DNA of 64,000 nt from Chitinophaga barathri (GTDB taxonomy: Bacteria; Bacteroidota; Bacteroidia; Chitinophagales; Chitinophagaceae), in the NCBI RefSeq assembly GCF_003807585.1, contig NZ_RMBX01000003.1, positions 1-64,000 of the forward strand, in the 5' to 3' direction. The position numbers and the translations under genes were made by a program. This document shows positions 50,855 to 59,059 of the stretch, one piece after another. Numbering within the stretch: position 1 is the stretch's first letter; each line of letters starts with the position of its first letter. The notes beneath the pieces are model-generated. The model saw only the letters and a list, made by a program, of their open reading frames with translations, searched no databases and was not told where the DNA came from.

Positions 50855-51880
50855 ATGAAACCTGTGCCTTTTCTTTTATCCTTCTTCCTGCTTTTTTCCC
50901 CGGCCGCCTTTTCGCAACCGGTACTTACCCAGAAGGATTTTGTCCTCTCCAAAGAAGGCTATCCCCTGTTCACCAAAAAACAATACATCGACGTCTGCAA
51001 AAAAGACCTGGGCGCCGACAAAAACAGCCCCGAGGCCAATGCCATCTGCGAATGTATGGTTACGCGGCTGGACAGGCGTTACACCCTGAAGCAGATCAAA
51101 GCCTATGAAAAACACCATGAAACGGACGCGGTCATTGTGCTGATGAAACAGGATACCCTGCTGGCAAGGGAATTCCAGCAGTGTTACGAAGCCGGCAGCC
51201 AGGCGAACATCTTCTTTCCCCCTGCCTATGCCAGGGCGTTCCGGGACAAAATGGCGGAGCGTTACCTCTTCGAGGAAAAGGATTCCAGCCAGCGGGAACG
51301 TATTGAAAAGTATTGCGACTGCGCCATCCGCATCATGCAGAAAAAGAAAATGACGTTGAAAATGCTGGACGAACTGGTGGATGAAAACGCGCTGCTCAGC
51401 AATGAGATCAGGTACAACTGCGGAGATATTCTCAAGACCACGGCCAATAACACCGTATGGAACGCCGGTATGCGAAACGATATTTCGGGCCCTGAAACAG
51501 ATACCGTGTATGTGCTGCAATTGCAGAACAGCACCAAGGTAAAAGTAAAGATAGGCCCGCTCATCAGCGCCTGGACGCTGGACAGCGGGGCGGACGACCT
51601 CCTCGTGTCCGACTCCCTGGTGAATAAACTGATGGAAATGAAACTGCTCAGCCCGCAGGACTTTATAGGCGAAGGATATTACCGTGTGGCGAACGATCAG
51701 CCCATGCAGGTAAAAATATACCGGTTGCCGCAGCTCCAGGTGGGGAAATTTACTTTGCGCAATGTGATACTTACCGCCAACAAAGACGTAAGGGGTTACC
51801 TGCTGGGCAAGGGTTTCCTGAACAAATTCAGCCGCTGGACGCTGGACAACCGGAAAGAAGTGCTGATACTGGAGAAATAA
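50855..51880 (+). CDS. Exported retropepsin-like aspartic protease
   Basis: 341 residues from the ATG at 50855 (MKPVPFLLSFFLL); an ATG three codons upstream is possible. A signal peptide covers about 1-21. The middle is a helical Cys-containing region (EANAICECMV, KYCDCAIRIM), and the C-terminal ~110 residues carry ISAWTLDSGADDLLVSDSLV with DSGA at about 243-246, the single-motif active site of retroviral-type aspartic proteases, which work as dimers. A later GYLLGKGFLNKFSRWTLDN fits the second fold segment. The substrate is unknown. The cysteine-rich front part is not usual for this fold. Convergent with the DUF1801 gene three bases away. Confidence 0.85.
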   Translation: MKPVPFLLSFFLLFSPAAFSQPVLTQKDFVLSKEGYPLFTKKQYIDVCKKDLGADKNSPEANAICECMVTRLDRRYTLKQIKAYEKHHETDAVIVLMKQDTLLAREFQQCYEAGSQANIFFPPAYARAFRDKMAERYLFEEKDSSQRERIEKYCDCAIRIMQKKKMTLKMLDELVDENALLSNEIRYNCGDILKTTANNTVWNAGMRNDISGPETDTVYVLQLQNSTKVKVKIGPLISAWTLDSGADDLLVSDSLVNKLMEMKLLSPQDFIGEGYYRVANDQPMQVKIYRLPQLQVGKFTLRNVILTANKDVRGYLLGKGFLNKFSRWTLDNRKEVLILEK

Positions 51881-51883
51881 ATA

Positions 51884-52228
51884 TTACAGCGCCGCCGATG
51901 TCTTTTTCAGCCAGTCGCCCAGCTGTTTGTAATCCACCTTCTGCCCTTCGGTGATGGTGGCCGTTTTCCTGTCGGGGGCGCTCATAGACTTTAAAAATCC
52001 TTTTACTTCCGGCAGCTCCGTGGCGTTAAAAAGCATAAAAGACACCTTGTCTTTCGCTACGTGGATCACCGCCGCATAATGCCCGTTCTTCAGGTAATGC
52101 GGTTTGCCATATTGTAATCTCTCTTCCGCGCCGGGAATGGTTTTTAAGATCATCTTCCGCAAGGTTTCGCTCACCTCTACCTGCCAGGGCTGGAGTTTTT
52201 CAATATAGGCTGTTACTTCCTGGTTCAT
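51884..52228 (-). CDS. DUF1801-family protein
   Basis: 114 residues of the YdhG-like DUF1801 fold: YIEKLQPWQVEVSETLRKMI, then EERLQYGKPHYLKNGHYAAV and KDKVSFMLFNATELPEVKGF. Some members bind iron-related compounds (frataxin-like fold), others are unknown. The -7 box at 52251-52258 lies about 23 bases upstream. No obvious operon partner. Confidence 0.88.
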   Translation of the reverse strand: MNQEVTAYIEKLQPWQVEVSETLRKMILKTIPGAEERLQYGKPHYLKNGHYAAVIHVAKDKVSFMLFNATELPEVKGFLKSMSAPDRKTATITEGQKVDYKQLGDWLKKTSAAL

Positions 52229-52250
52229 AGTGTTGTGTTTTTTGTTGAAA

Positions 52251-52258
52251 CAAATCTA
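52251..52258 (-). promoter_or_regulatory. Putative -7 box of the DUF1801 gene
   Basis: On the minus strand tagatttg matches TAnnTTTG exactly, 22 bases ahead of the ATG at 52228. A -33 element was not seen. Confidence 0.4.
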
Positions 52259-52321
52259 CGCAGGGTTATTTTACCGCTTGCGGTGCGGCTACGACATTAT
52301 AGGGGCGGATTGCGACAGGTA

Positions 52322-53245
52322 CTATCCGTTCCGCACCGTATCAATCACGCCCGCTTCGTACTCCGCCGGCCTGAAATTAAAACGCCGGTTGAATTTGCCG
52401 CTGTCGAAGATATAGTCACGGTCGTACTGGTAAAACATCTCGGCCAGTTCTTTCATGATCGGAACGAACAAACCCACCGCGCTGGCCATCCACTGCGGCA
52501 TCACGGAGAGTTTTGCATCCATCTTCATGTGTTTGCCGAACAGCGCCACGAATTCCCTGCCGGTAAGCCCGTTCGGATTTGTGGGCAGGTGCCATACCTG
52601 GTTGTAGGCGTCCGCGGTATTGCCCAGTATGGCCGTGCCTTTTGCGGCGTCCGGCACATAGGTGTAGGTATGTTTTTTATCCGCGCTGGCGAACCAGTTT
52701 GCGCGTTTGCCTTTTTGAAGGTTTTTAAATACCAGCTCGTTCAGTACGGAGGTATTGCCTTTCACGGGGCCGTAGAAGTCCGCCGCGCGGGCTATCAGGG
52801 CGGTGAGGCCGCCTTGTTTGATTTCGTCCAGCAGCAACTGCGCTATTTCCGCGCGTACCCTTCCTTTTTTGCTGGAAGGGTTGATGGGCGATTCCTCCGT
52901 CATGTGAGGAATGGCGTTGCGGTCGTACATATATACGTTGTCGAAAAAGACAAGCCTGGCCTTGTATTGTTTACAGGCGTCGATGGTGTTGCGCATCAGC
53001 GCCGGCCATTCTTTGCTCCATATTTTGATGTTGTAGGGAAAACCGATGACGAGATAGACTACTTCGGAGCCTTCCACCGCCCTGAATACTTCGTTGCGAT
53101 CCGTCAGGTCCGCGGGATGAAGGATGTCCCCTTCGTTTACTTTTTGCGGTTTGCGGCTCACCAGCCTGATCTGGTCCGTATAAGCCCTGAGTTCTTTTGC
53201 CAGGGGCCCGCCGATGGCGCCGCCTGCTCCGAGGATGGTTTGCAT
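52322..53245 (-). CDS. NAD-dependent epimerase/dehydratase-like (NmrA-type) protein
   Basis: 307 residues. Rossmann start MQTILGAGGAIGGPLAKELR, then ADLTDRNEVFRAVEGSEVVY, LVFFDNVYMYDRNAIPHMTE and ARAADFYGPV, an extended SDR pattern. The catalytic YxxxK is replaced by a Y in NVYMYDR, so it may be an atypical SDR that binds NAD(P) as a sensor or reductase. Monocistronic and divergent from the GMC gene, 114 bases apart. Confidence 0.88.
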   Translation of the reverse strand: MQTILGAGGAIGGPLAKELRAYTDQIRLVSRKPQKVNEGDILHPADLTDRNEVFRAVEGSEVVYLVIGFPYNIKIWSKEWPALMRNTIDACKQYKARLVFFDNVYMYDRNAIPHMTEESPINPSSKKGRVRAEIAQLLLDEIKQGGLTALIARAADFYGPVKGNTSVLNELVFKNLQKGKRANWFASADKKHTYTYVPDAAKGTAILGNTADAYNQVWHLPTNPNGLTGREFVALFGKHMKMDAKLSVMPQWMASAVGLFVPIMKELAEMFYQYDRDYIFDSGKFNRRFNFRPAEYEAGVIDTVRNG

Positions 53246-53359
53246 AGGTTTCCTGTTTAGGACCGCAAGTTAGGGGAAATTGCTTTTCCCGGCCATCCCA
53301 AACCGCTTATATGCTCGTTAATTTTTCCTATTTTTCTGCCGGACCTAACTCGCCTACGT

Positions 53360-55060
53360 ATGATCAACCTGAACCTGAAGGCAAAAGATGCTAATACTTA
53401 CGATGCTATTGTGATCGGCTCCGGCATCAGCGGCGGATGGGCAGCCAAAGAGCTTTGCGAAAAAGGCCTGAAAGTGATCATGCTTGAGCGCGGCCGGCAG
53501 CTGGAACATGTAAAGGATTACACCACCGCCAACAAAGATCCCTGGGATGTAACCCACCGGGGGCGCCTTACCAATGATCAGAAAAAAGAACATCCCTACC
53601 TGATCCGCGAACGCGTATACAATGAATTCAACGAGAGTTATTGGCTGAAGGATACGGACAGCCCGTATAAAGAAGAAAAACGTTTTGACTGGACGCGCCC
53701 GGACATCGTCGGCGGCCGCTCCATCATGTGGGGCCGGGGCTCCCTGCGGATGGGAGAAATGGATTTTGAAGCCAATGCAAAAGAAGGCATTGGTATAGAC
53801 TGGCCCATCCGTTACAAAGACCTCGCGCCCTGGTACGATCATGTAGAGGCATTTGCCGGCATCAGCGGCCAGGCGGAAGGGCTGGCGCAGGTTCCGGACG
53901 GAGTGTTTCAGCCGCCGATGGAGATGAACTGTTTTGAAAAGGAAGTAAAAAAACGAATTGAAAAAGCATTCCCGGCCAGGAGGATGACCATGTTCCGCAC
54001 GGCCAATCTCACACAACCTATTGGCGACAGGGGCTCCTGCCAGTACCGGGACAAATGCGCAAGAGGCTGCCCCTTCGGCGCGTATTTCAGCACACAAAGC
54101 AGCACGCTGCCGGCCGCCGTCAAAACCGGCAACCTGACGCTCCGGCCGGACTCCATCGTCAATGCTATTATCTACGACAAAGACAAGGGGCTGGCTACCG
54201 GCGTGAAGGTGATCGATAAACACAGCAAACAGGTGACGGAATACCATGCCCGCATCATTTTCCTGAATGCGTCCGCGCTGGGCAGCACGTTCCTGCTGCT
54301 GAACTCTGTTTCTGAAAGGTTCCCGAACGGCCTGGGCAACGATAACGGCATACTGGGCCACTACCTGATGGATCATCATTTTCATGCGGGCGCCAGCGGG
54401 ATTTCGGAGGAGTTCCAGGACAAATATTATTACGGCAAACGCCCGGCGGGATTTTTTATTCCCCGGTTCAGGAACATCGGCGGGGACAAGCAGCCATACC
54501 TCCGCGGGTTCCAGTACACCGGTTACAGCAGCCGGACGGACTGGGCAAGGGGTATTGCGGAACTGGGCGTGGGTGCAGCTTTCAAAGACTACATCTCCGA
54601 GCCGGGGCCATGGCAGATGGGGCTGATGGGCTTCGGGGAATGCCTGCCGTATTACGAAAACCAGGTGTCCCTCGATCACAGCATACAGGATGCATGGGGC
54701 CAGCCCGTGCTGAAATTTAACTGCGAATTCAAAGAAAACGAAAAGCTGATGCGTAAACACATGGACGGAGATGCCGCCGCCATGCTGGAAGCCGCGGGGC
54801 TGAAGAACGTTACGCCTTTTAACAGGGATTCATACCCCGGCATGGCCATTCATGAAATGGGCACGGCGCGGATGGGAAAAGATCCTAAAACGTCCATCCT
54901 CAATGAATGGAACCAGGTGCATACCGCGAAGAACGTGTTTGTGACAGATGGCGCCTGCATGACTTCCTCCGCCTGCCAGAACCCCTCGCTCACGTACATG
55001 GCGCTCACAGCACGCGCGGCGGATCATGCGGTAAAGGAACTGAAGAAAATGAACATTTGA
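53360..55060 (+). CDS. GMC-family FAD oxidoreductase
   Basis: 566 residues. The FAD-binding AIVIGSGISGGWAAKELCEK and VIMLERG open the protein, the CARGCPFGAYFSTQSSTLPA segment is typical of bacterial GMC enzymes, and the C-terminal substrate domain has AIHEMGTARMG with the catalytic His and SSACQNPSLTYMALTARA with the Asn. It oxidises alcohols or sugars; the acceptor may be a cytochrome or quinone. There is no Tat or other signal peptide and no gluconate-dehydrogenase-type small subunit beside it, which such enzymes often have. Convergent with the SDR gene. Confidence 0.92.
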   Translation: MINLNLKAKDANTYDAIVIGSGISGGWAAKELCEKGLKVIMLERGRQLEHVKDYTTANKDPWDVTHRGRLTNDQKKEHPYLIRERVYNEFNESYWLKDTDSPYKEEKRFDWTRPDIVGGRSIMWGRGSLRMGEMDFEANAKEGIGIDWPIRYKDLAPWYDHVEAFAGISGQAEGLAQVPDGVFQPPMEMNCFEKEVKKRIEKAFPARRMTMFRTANLTQPIGDRGSCQYRDKCARGCPFGAYFSTQSSTLPAAVKTGNLTLRPDSIVNAIIYDKDKGLATGVKVIDKHSKQVTEYHARIIFLNASALGSTFLLLNSVSERFPNGLGNDNGILGHYLMDHHFHAGASGISEEFQDKYYYGKRPAGFFIPRFRNIGGDKQPYLRGFQYTGYSSRTDWARGIAELGVGAAFKDYISEPGPWQMGLMGFGECLPYYENQVSLDHSIQDAWGQPVLKFNCEFKENEKLMRKHMDGDAAAMLEAAGLKNVTPFNRDSYPGMAIHEMGTARMGKDPKTSILNEWNQVHTAKNVFVTDGACMTSSACQNPSLTYMALTARAADHAVKELKKMNI

Positions 55061-55072
55061 GCGGTTAAAGGC

Positions 55073-55891
55073 TCAGAGGAACAGGTCCGGCTGCAACCTG
55101 CCGCCGGGCACTACGGCATAACCGCTGAAATCCGTGATCCCTTCGGACCGCAGCACATCTTCATCTGTAAAATTATTCCCCGTACAGGAGGCCGATGGCC
55201 GTTTCAGGATATGAAACACGGCATCCGCCACGATATCCGGCTTACGGCTCATATTGATCAGCGTTTCGCCGCCCAGGAGATTACGCACTGCAGCCGTAGC
55301 GATGGTAGTCGCCGGCCAGAGGGAATTAGCGGCAACGCCGTCTTTCTTCAACTCTTCCGCCCATCCGAGCGTGAACATACTCATGTTGTATTTACTCACG
55401 GTATAGGCCACATGCGCGCCCAGCCACTGCGGCGCAAGGTTCACCGGCGGGGACAAGGTGAGGATATGCGGGTTGACGCCTTTTTTCAGGAAAGGAATGC
55501 AATGCTGGGTCATTAAGAAAGTACCCCGCACATTGATGTCGTACATCAGGTCGAAACGTTTGGCGGGTGTTTGTTCTGTACCGGTCAGCTGGATGGCGGA
55601 AGCATTGTTGATCAGGATATCGATGCCGCCGAAATGATCCGCCACCTGCTGTACCGCGGCTTGTATCTGTGCTTCGTCCCGGATGTCCACCTGGAGCGGG
55701 AGCGCTTTGCCGCCCGCCGCTTCCACCGCTTTGGCGGCGGAATAGATGGTGCCTCCCAACCTGGGATCCTCCGTGACGCTTTTGGCGGCAATAACGATGT
55801 TTGCCCCTTCGGCGGCCAGCTTCAGCGCAATGGCCTCCCCGATGCCCCTGCTGGCGCCGGTGATGAATATAGTACGGTTCTTGAACTGCAT
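55073..55891 (-). CDS. Short-chain dehydrogenase, HSDL2-like
   Basis: 272 residues from ATG 55891 (MQFKNRTIFITGASRGIGEA); the frame extends 39 codons further without support. TGASRGIGEAIALKLAAEGA and NIVIAAKSV give the NAD(P) site, and YTVSKYNMSMFTLGWAEELK holds the Tyr and Lys of the active site. The wording INNASAIQLTGTEQTP and ILTLSPPVNLAPQWL closely match the SDR domain of human HSDL2, so it is an SDR of that group, without the SCP2 tail of the animal protein. Substrate unknown. Convergent with the GMC oxidoreductase, 12 bases between stops. Confidence 0.93.
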   Translation of the reverse strand: MQFKNRTIFITGASRGIGEAIALKLAAEGANIVIAAKSVTEDPRLGGTIYSAAKAVEAAGGKALPLQVDIRDEAQIQAAVQQVADHFGGIDILINNASAIQLTGTEQTPAKRFDLMYDINVRGTFLMTQHCIPFLKKGVNPHILTLSPPVNLAPQWLGAHVAYTVSKYNMSMFTLGWAEELKKDGVAANSLWPATTIATAAVRNLLGGETLINMSRKPDIVADAVFHILKRPSASCTGNNFTDEDVLRSEGITDFSGYAVVPGGRLQPDLFL

Positions 55892-56036
55892 GTACGGTCG
55901 TTTTGGTGTCAACAGCAATTTACGATAAATAACCCCGCAACAGCCATGGCAAAATCCCCCCGTGATTTGTCGCGTATCAACCCTTTCCTTTTCAAAAAAA
56001 CATGTCACATTTGTAAGACCATCAAACTATACGGTT

Positions 56037-56477
56037 ATGCAACACATTACCTTCAACATCACCATCAATGCACCCCGCGAAAAGGTCTGGCAGGTATTAT
56101 GGGGTAACGACACTTACCCTGAATGGACCCGCGCGTTCAACGAAAACGGCTCCACCGCCGAAACAGACTGGAAAAAAGGCAGCAAGGTGCGCTTCCTGGA
56201 CAACAACGGCGAGGGCATGATCTCCAGCATCTCGGATAATATTCCCAACGAATACATGGAGATCACCCACGAAGGCACCATCATGAATGGCAAGGAAGAC
56301 TATTCAGCCGCGGAATCGGGCGGCTGGGCCGGCGCTAAAGAAACCTACACGCTGAAAGATGCCGGCGGCAAAACGGAATTGAGCATCTACTCGGATATCA
56401 CTGAGGAATACGTGGACATGTTCAACAAGATGTGGCCCAAAGCCCTGGACAGCGTTAAACAGCTCTCTGAAAACTGA
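56037..56477 (+). CDS. SRPBCC (AHSA1-like) ligand-binding protein
   Basis: 146 residues from ATG 56037 (MQHITFNITINAPREKVWQV); an upstream in-frame start at 55962 would overlap the divergent promoter region. The fold opening NITINAPREKVWQVLWGNDT and a closing DITEEYVDMFNKMWPKALDS fit the START/Bet v1-like superfamily that binds hydrophobic ligands. No catalytic residues are conserved in this family. It is followed by the HhH gene after five bases, so they form an operon. Confidence 0.9.
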   Translation: MQHITFNITINAPREKVWQVLWGNDTYPEWTRAFNENGSTAETDWKKGSKVRFLDNNGEGMISSISDNIPNEYMEITHEGTIMNGKEDYSAAESGGWAGAKETYTLKDAGGKTELSIYSDITEEYVDMFNKMWPKALDSVKQLSEN

Positions 56478-56482
56478 TCTTC

Positions 56483-56710
56483 ATGAAACCGTTACATAAA
56501 ACCGCAACAGGCGTGGCTATCCCTGAAAACATCGGGAAGCCCGCCTGGCGCGCGTTACATAACGAAGGATACCAGACCCTGCACGACATCACCCGCGTGA
56601 GCGCCGCGGGATTACTGAAACTCCATGGCGTAGGCCCCAAAGCGATCAGGCTTTTGCAGGCCGCGCTGGCGGAGCAGGGATTATCATTTGCGGAAGACGA
56701 AGTAAAATAG
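56483..56710 (+). CDS. Small helix-hairpin-helix DNA-binding-like protein
   Basis: 75 residues. Two helix-hairpin-helix-like segments: IGKPAWRALHNEGYQTLHDI and LLKLHGVGPKAIRLLQAALA, the latter with the GVGP hairpin of nonspecific DNA-binding HhH motifs. Such small proteins are often annotated as RNA polymerase alpha C-terminal-like or DUF4332-like; a true function is not established. Cotranscribed with the SRPBCC gene. Confidence 0.85.
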   Translation: MKPLHKTATGVAIPENIGKPAWRALHNEGYQTLHDITRVSAAGLLKLHGVGPKAIRLLQAALAEQGLSFAEDEVK

Positions 56711-56767
56711 ACGCAACGCGTATACCTCCCGCTATCCCGCTCTCAAAGACAGCACACCCCGCCTGGT

Positions 56768-57685
56768 TTACAATACATAATATTTTTCCTCTTCTTCCGC
56801 CATCACCGTTTCTACCTGGCCGGTTTCTTCCAGCATCTGCAGCAGGTCGCGCTCCACGCGCCGCGCAATGCTGGTCATCGGCGTGTCCGTAGGTTTGTTC
56901 TCAAACGGGTCCTGCAGGTTCACCGCCATCTTTTCGATCAGCAGGAAGGAAGCCGAAATAGCGGCTACCAGCGGCACTTCCACGATACCCAGCGAGTCGA
57001 TCAGCGCAAAAGGCAGCAGCAGGATAAAAAAGATCACGGTGAAATGTGTGTAAAGGCTGTAAGTGGCCGGGAACACCGTGTTTTTGATGCGTTCGCACTT
57101 GCCCATCGCATCGCAGAGGCGCGTGAGCGTGCGGTCCAGCTCTACCTGCTGGTATGCGTTCACCCATTCATGCCGGAGGGCGTATTTCAGGTCGCGGCTG
57201 TGCATCTGCAGCAGGCCGGCGGGTATGTTGTCGAACCGTGCAAGGTAATTCAGTTCACGCCGCGAAAGCAGCTTATCCAGCCCGCGCAGCGGGTCTTTCC
57301 GCCGGAGCGACTGCCCCAGGGCGTAATTCCAGGCGATCTGTCTTTTGACGAACTGCTGCCGGAAATGCGCCAGTTCCTCCGTCTCCTCCGCCCCGTCCAG
57401 CAGGCTCATCAGCTGCCTCACCAGCGTACGCGAATCGTTCACGATAGCGCCCCAGATATTACGCGCTTCCCACCAGCGGTCATACGCCTGGTTCGACCGG
57501 AAGGCCAGCAGCAACGAAAGCACCGTGCCCAGCACCATCGGTACCGCCAGCGGGATGGAAATCTCCTTCAGCCCGTATTGATAATAGAGCACATTGATCG
57601 CCAGCGTGTAAACCGTCACCGCCAGTATTTCATACTTGATCTTCCCGAATATATATCCCATAGGGATGCCTTTCTTCAACAACAT
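56768..57685 (-). CDS. Bestrophin-family membrane channel
   Basis: 305 residues. Membrane segments lie at about 15-38 and 40-60 and again at about 206-224 and 230-247 (a helical pair with PFALIDSLGIVEVPLVAAIS). The RSNQAYDRWWEARNIWGAIV block and NLQDPFENKPTDTPM near the end are diagnostic of the bestrophin/UPF0187 family. Bacterial members are pentameric cation or anion channels of the inner membrane. It follows the universal-stress-like gene by 18 bases. Confidence 0.93.
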   Translation of the reverse strand: MLLKKGIPMGYIFGKIKYEILAVTVYTLAINVLYYQYGLKEISIPLAVPMVLGTVLSLLLAFRSNQAYDRWWEARNIWGAIVNDSRTLVRQLMSLLDGAEETEELAHFRQQFVKRQIAWNYALGQSLRRKDPLRGLDKLLSRRELNYLARFDNIPAGLLQMHSRDLKYALRHEWVNAYQQVELDRTLTRLCDAMGKCERIKNTVFPATYSLYTHFTVIFFILLLPFALIDSLGIVEVPLVAAISASFLLIEKMAVNLQDPFENKPTDTPMTSIARRVERDLLQMLEETGQVETVMAEEEEKYYVL

Positions 57686-57703
57686 AAGCGGTACAATTAA
57701 TGG

Positions 57704-58186
57704 TTAATAATTCGCGCCGAGCAGCTCCGAAATGGAGGCCGGGGCAGTCACTACACGTCTCGGCAGGGTGATCTTCAGCTGCGTAACCGGCAGCTTGATG
57801 TAACGCATCAGCGCGGCGGGGTTATAGCTGCTTTTGCTGGCTTTCTCGCATTCCAGCTGCTCCGGCAGTGCGATGGCGCTGATATTGTGCGCGTGTATGA
57901 AATTGCGCAGGGCCGGCACCGTGCTGCCATAGAAAAATTCCACCTGCACAGATTTCACGAGGTTCGCATAACGGTTTTTCATTACCTCGCAGGCCTCGCG
58001 GAAATCGTCCGAAATAGCCGCATGATGTTTGCTGCGGGTAAAGGCCCATCCGTCCAGCAGGTTGTCCGGCAGGCGCTGTGCGTGCATGAGCACGATATTG
58101 CAGGGGCTTTCCAGCTTTTCAGCCAGGTTGTGCAGATAACTGAGGGAATGAATGGAAAGATCGGTGGGGATCATGATGTTTTGCAT
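57704..58186 (-). CDS. Universal-stress-protein-like protein
   Basis: 160 residues with an IMIPTDLSIHSLSYLHNLAE start and SPCNIVLMHAQRLPD, the alpha/beta Rossmann-like USP arrangement, though the ATP-binding GxxGxxxxG motif near the end is not clear, so it is likely a non-ATP-binding member. First gene of a pair with the bestrophin channel, which it may regulate; that is inferred from position. Its start lies 171 bases from the response-regulator start, divergent. Confidence 0.85.
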   Translation of the reverse strand: MQNIMIPTDLSIHSLSYLHNLAEKLESPCNIVLMHAQRLPDNLLDGWAFTRSKHHAAISDDFREACEVMKNRYANLVKSVQVEFFYGSTVPALRNFIHAHNISAIALPEQLECEKASKSSYNPAALMRYIKLPVTQLKITLPRRVVTAPASISELLGANY

Positions 58187-58343
58187 ATGCTTGTTTTTTT
58201 AAAAGCAAAACTACCTGCACACGGTAAAGAACCGGTAAGGGCTGGTTAAGAGAGCTGTACGAAAACAGTAAGAATCCGGACGCAAGCAGGTAAGAATCCG
58301 GTTAGAGAATCGGCCCGGCGATCTTTTTCAGGCCCGGAGGCCG

Positions 58344-58351
58344 TAAATTTG
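58344..58351 (+). promoter_or_regulatory. TAnnTTTG -7 box beside the response-regulator start
   Basis: taaatttg fits the consensus exactly and ends six bases before the preferred ATG at 58358. If used, the mRNA would be nearly leaderless, as proposed for the glycosylase gene at 2846. Confidence 0.45.
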
Positions 58352-58357
58352 AATGGT

Positions 58358-59059
58358 ATGAGAATATTATTGGTGGAAGATGAGCCGGCCGTAGTGTCGG
58401 TAATTTCGCGCGGCCTGGGAGAATCCGGCTACGAAGTGAGCGTGGCCCCTGACGGGTTGCTGGGGCTGGAAATGAGCCGCAGCAATGATTTCAGCCTGCT
58501 GATCCTGGACGTAATGTTGCCCGGCATGAATGGCATTGACGTATGCAGGCAATTGCGCGCGGAAAAAAACCGCACGCCCATCCTGATGCTCACCGCCCTT
58601 TCCACCACCGAAAATGTAGTGATGGGGCTGGACAGCGGGGCGGACGATTATCTTACCAAACCTTTCAAATTCCAGGAACTGGAAGCCCGCATCCGCTCGC
58701 TGATCCGCCGCCAGACCGGCGCCACGCAGCAGCCGCAGAATCACCTGCTCTCCTTCAGCGACCTCCAGCTGAACACCGATACACGCCAGGCCAGCCGCGC
58801 CGGGCGGGTATTCGCCCTTACCTCCACGGAATACCGCCTGCTGGAATACCTGCTGGGCAATCCCCGGAGGGTCTTGTCCCGCGCTGATATACTGGAGCAG
58901 GTATGGGGCATCGACTTCAACATGAACACCAAGGTGGTGGACGTATACATCAACTATCTCCGCAAAAAGGTTAACAAAGGCGGCTCTCCCGAACTGATAC
59001 ACACCGTGGTGGGCCATGGTTACATGTTAAAAGAAACACAGACCGATGAAGATCAGTAA
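58358..59059 (+). CDS. OmpR-family response regulator
   Basis: 233 residues from the ATG at 58358 (MRILLVEDEPAVVS); a TTG three codons upstream is less likely. Receiver domain with Asp7-Asp9 acidic pocket, phospho-acceptor Asp51 in LLILDVMLPGMNGI, and Lys in DDYLTKPFKFQEL. The C-terminal winged helix has LTSTEYRLLEYLLGNPRRVL, DILEQVWGIDFNMNTKVVDV and YINYLRKKVNKGG. It overlaps the histidine kinase start by 14 bases, so translation is coupled. Confidence 0.95.
   Translation: MRILLVEDEPAVVSVISRGLGESGYEVSVAPDGLLGLEMSRSNDFSLLILDVMLPGMNGIDVCRQLRAEKNRTPILMLTALSTTENVVMGLDSGADDYLTKPFKFQELEARIRSLIRRQTGATQQPQNHLLSFSDLQLNTDTRQASRAGRVFALTSTEYRLLEYLLGNPRRVLSRADILEQVWGIDFNMNTKVVDVYINYLRKKVNKGGSPELIHTVVGHGYMLKETQTDEDQ

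Noticed and set aside
53354-54760. Long antisense ORF opposite the GMC oxidoreductase (and similar ones at 58971-60452, 34690-36057, 23894-25453 and 4595-5770)
   Set aside because: Each lies wholly or mostly across a gene with clear family motifs. Long antisense frames are expected in GC-rich coding sequence, and their translations are Arg/His/Gly-rich with no domains.
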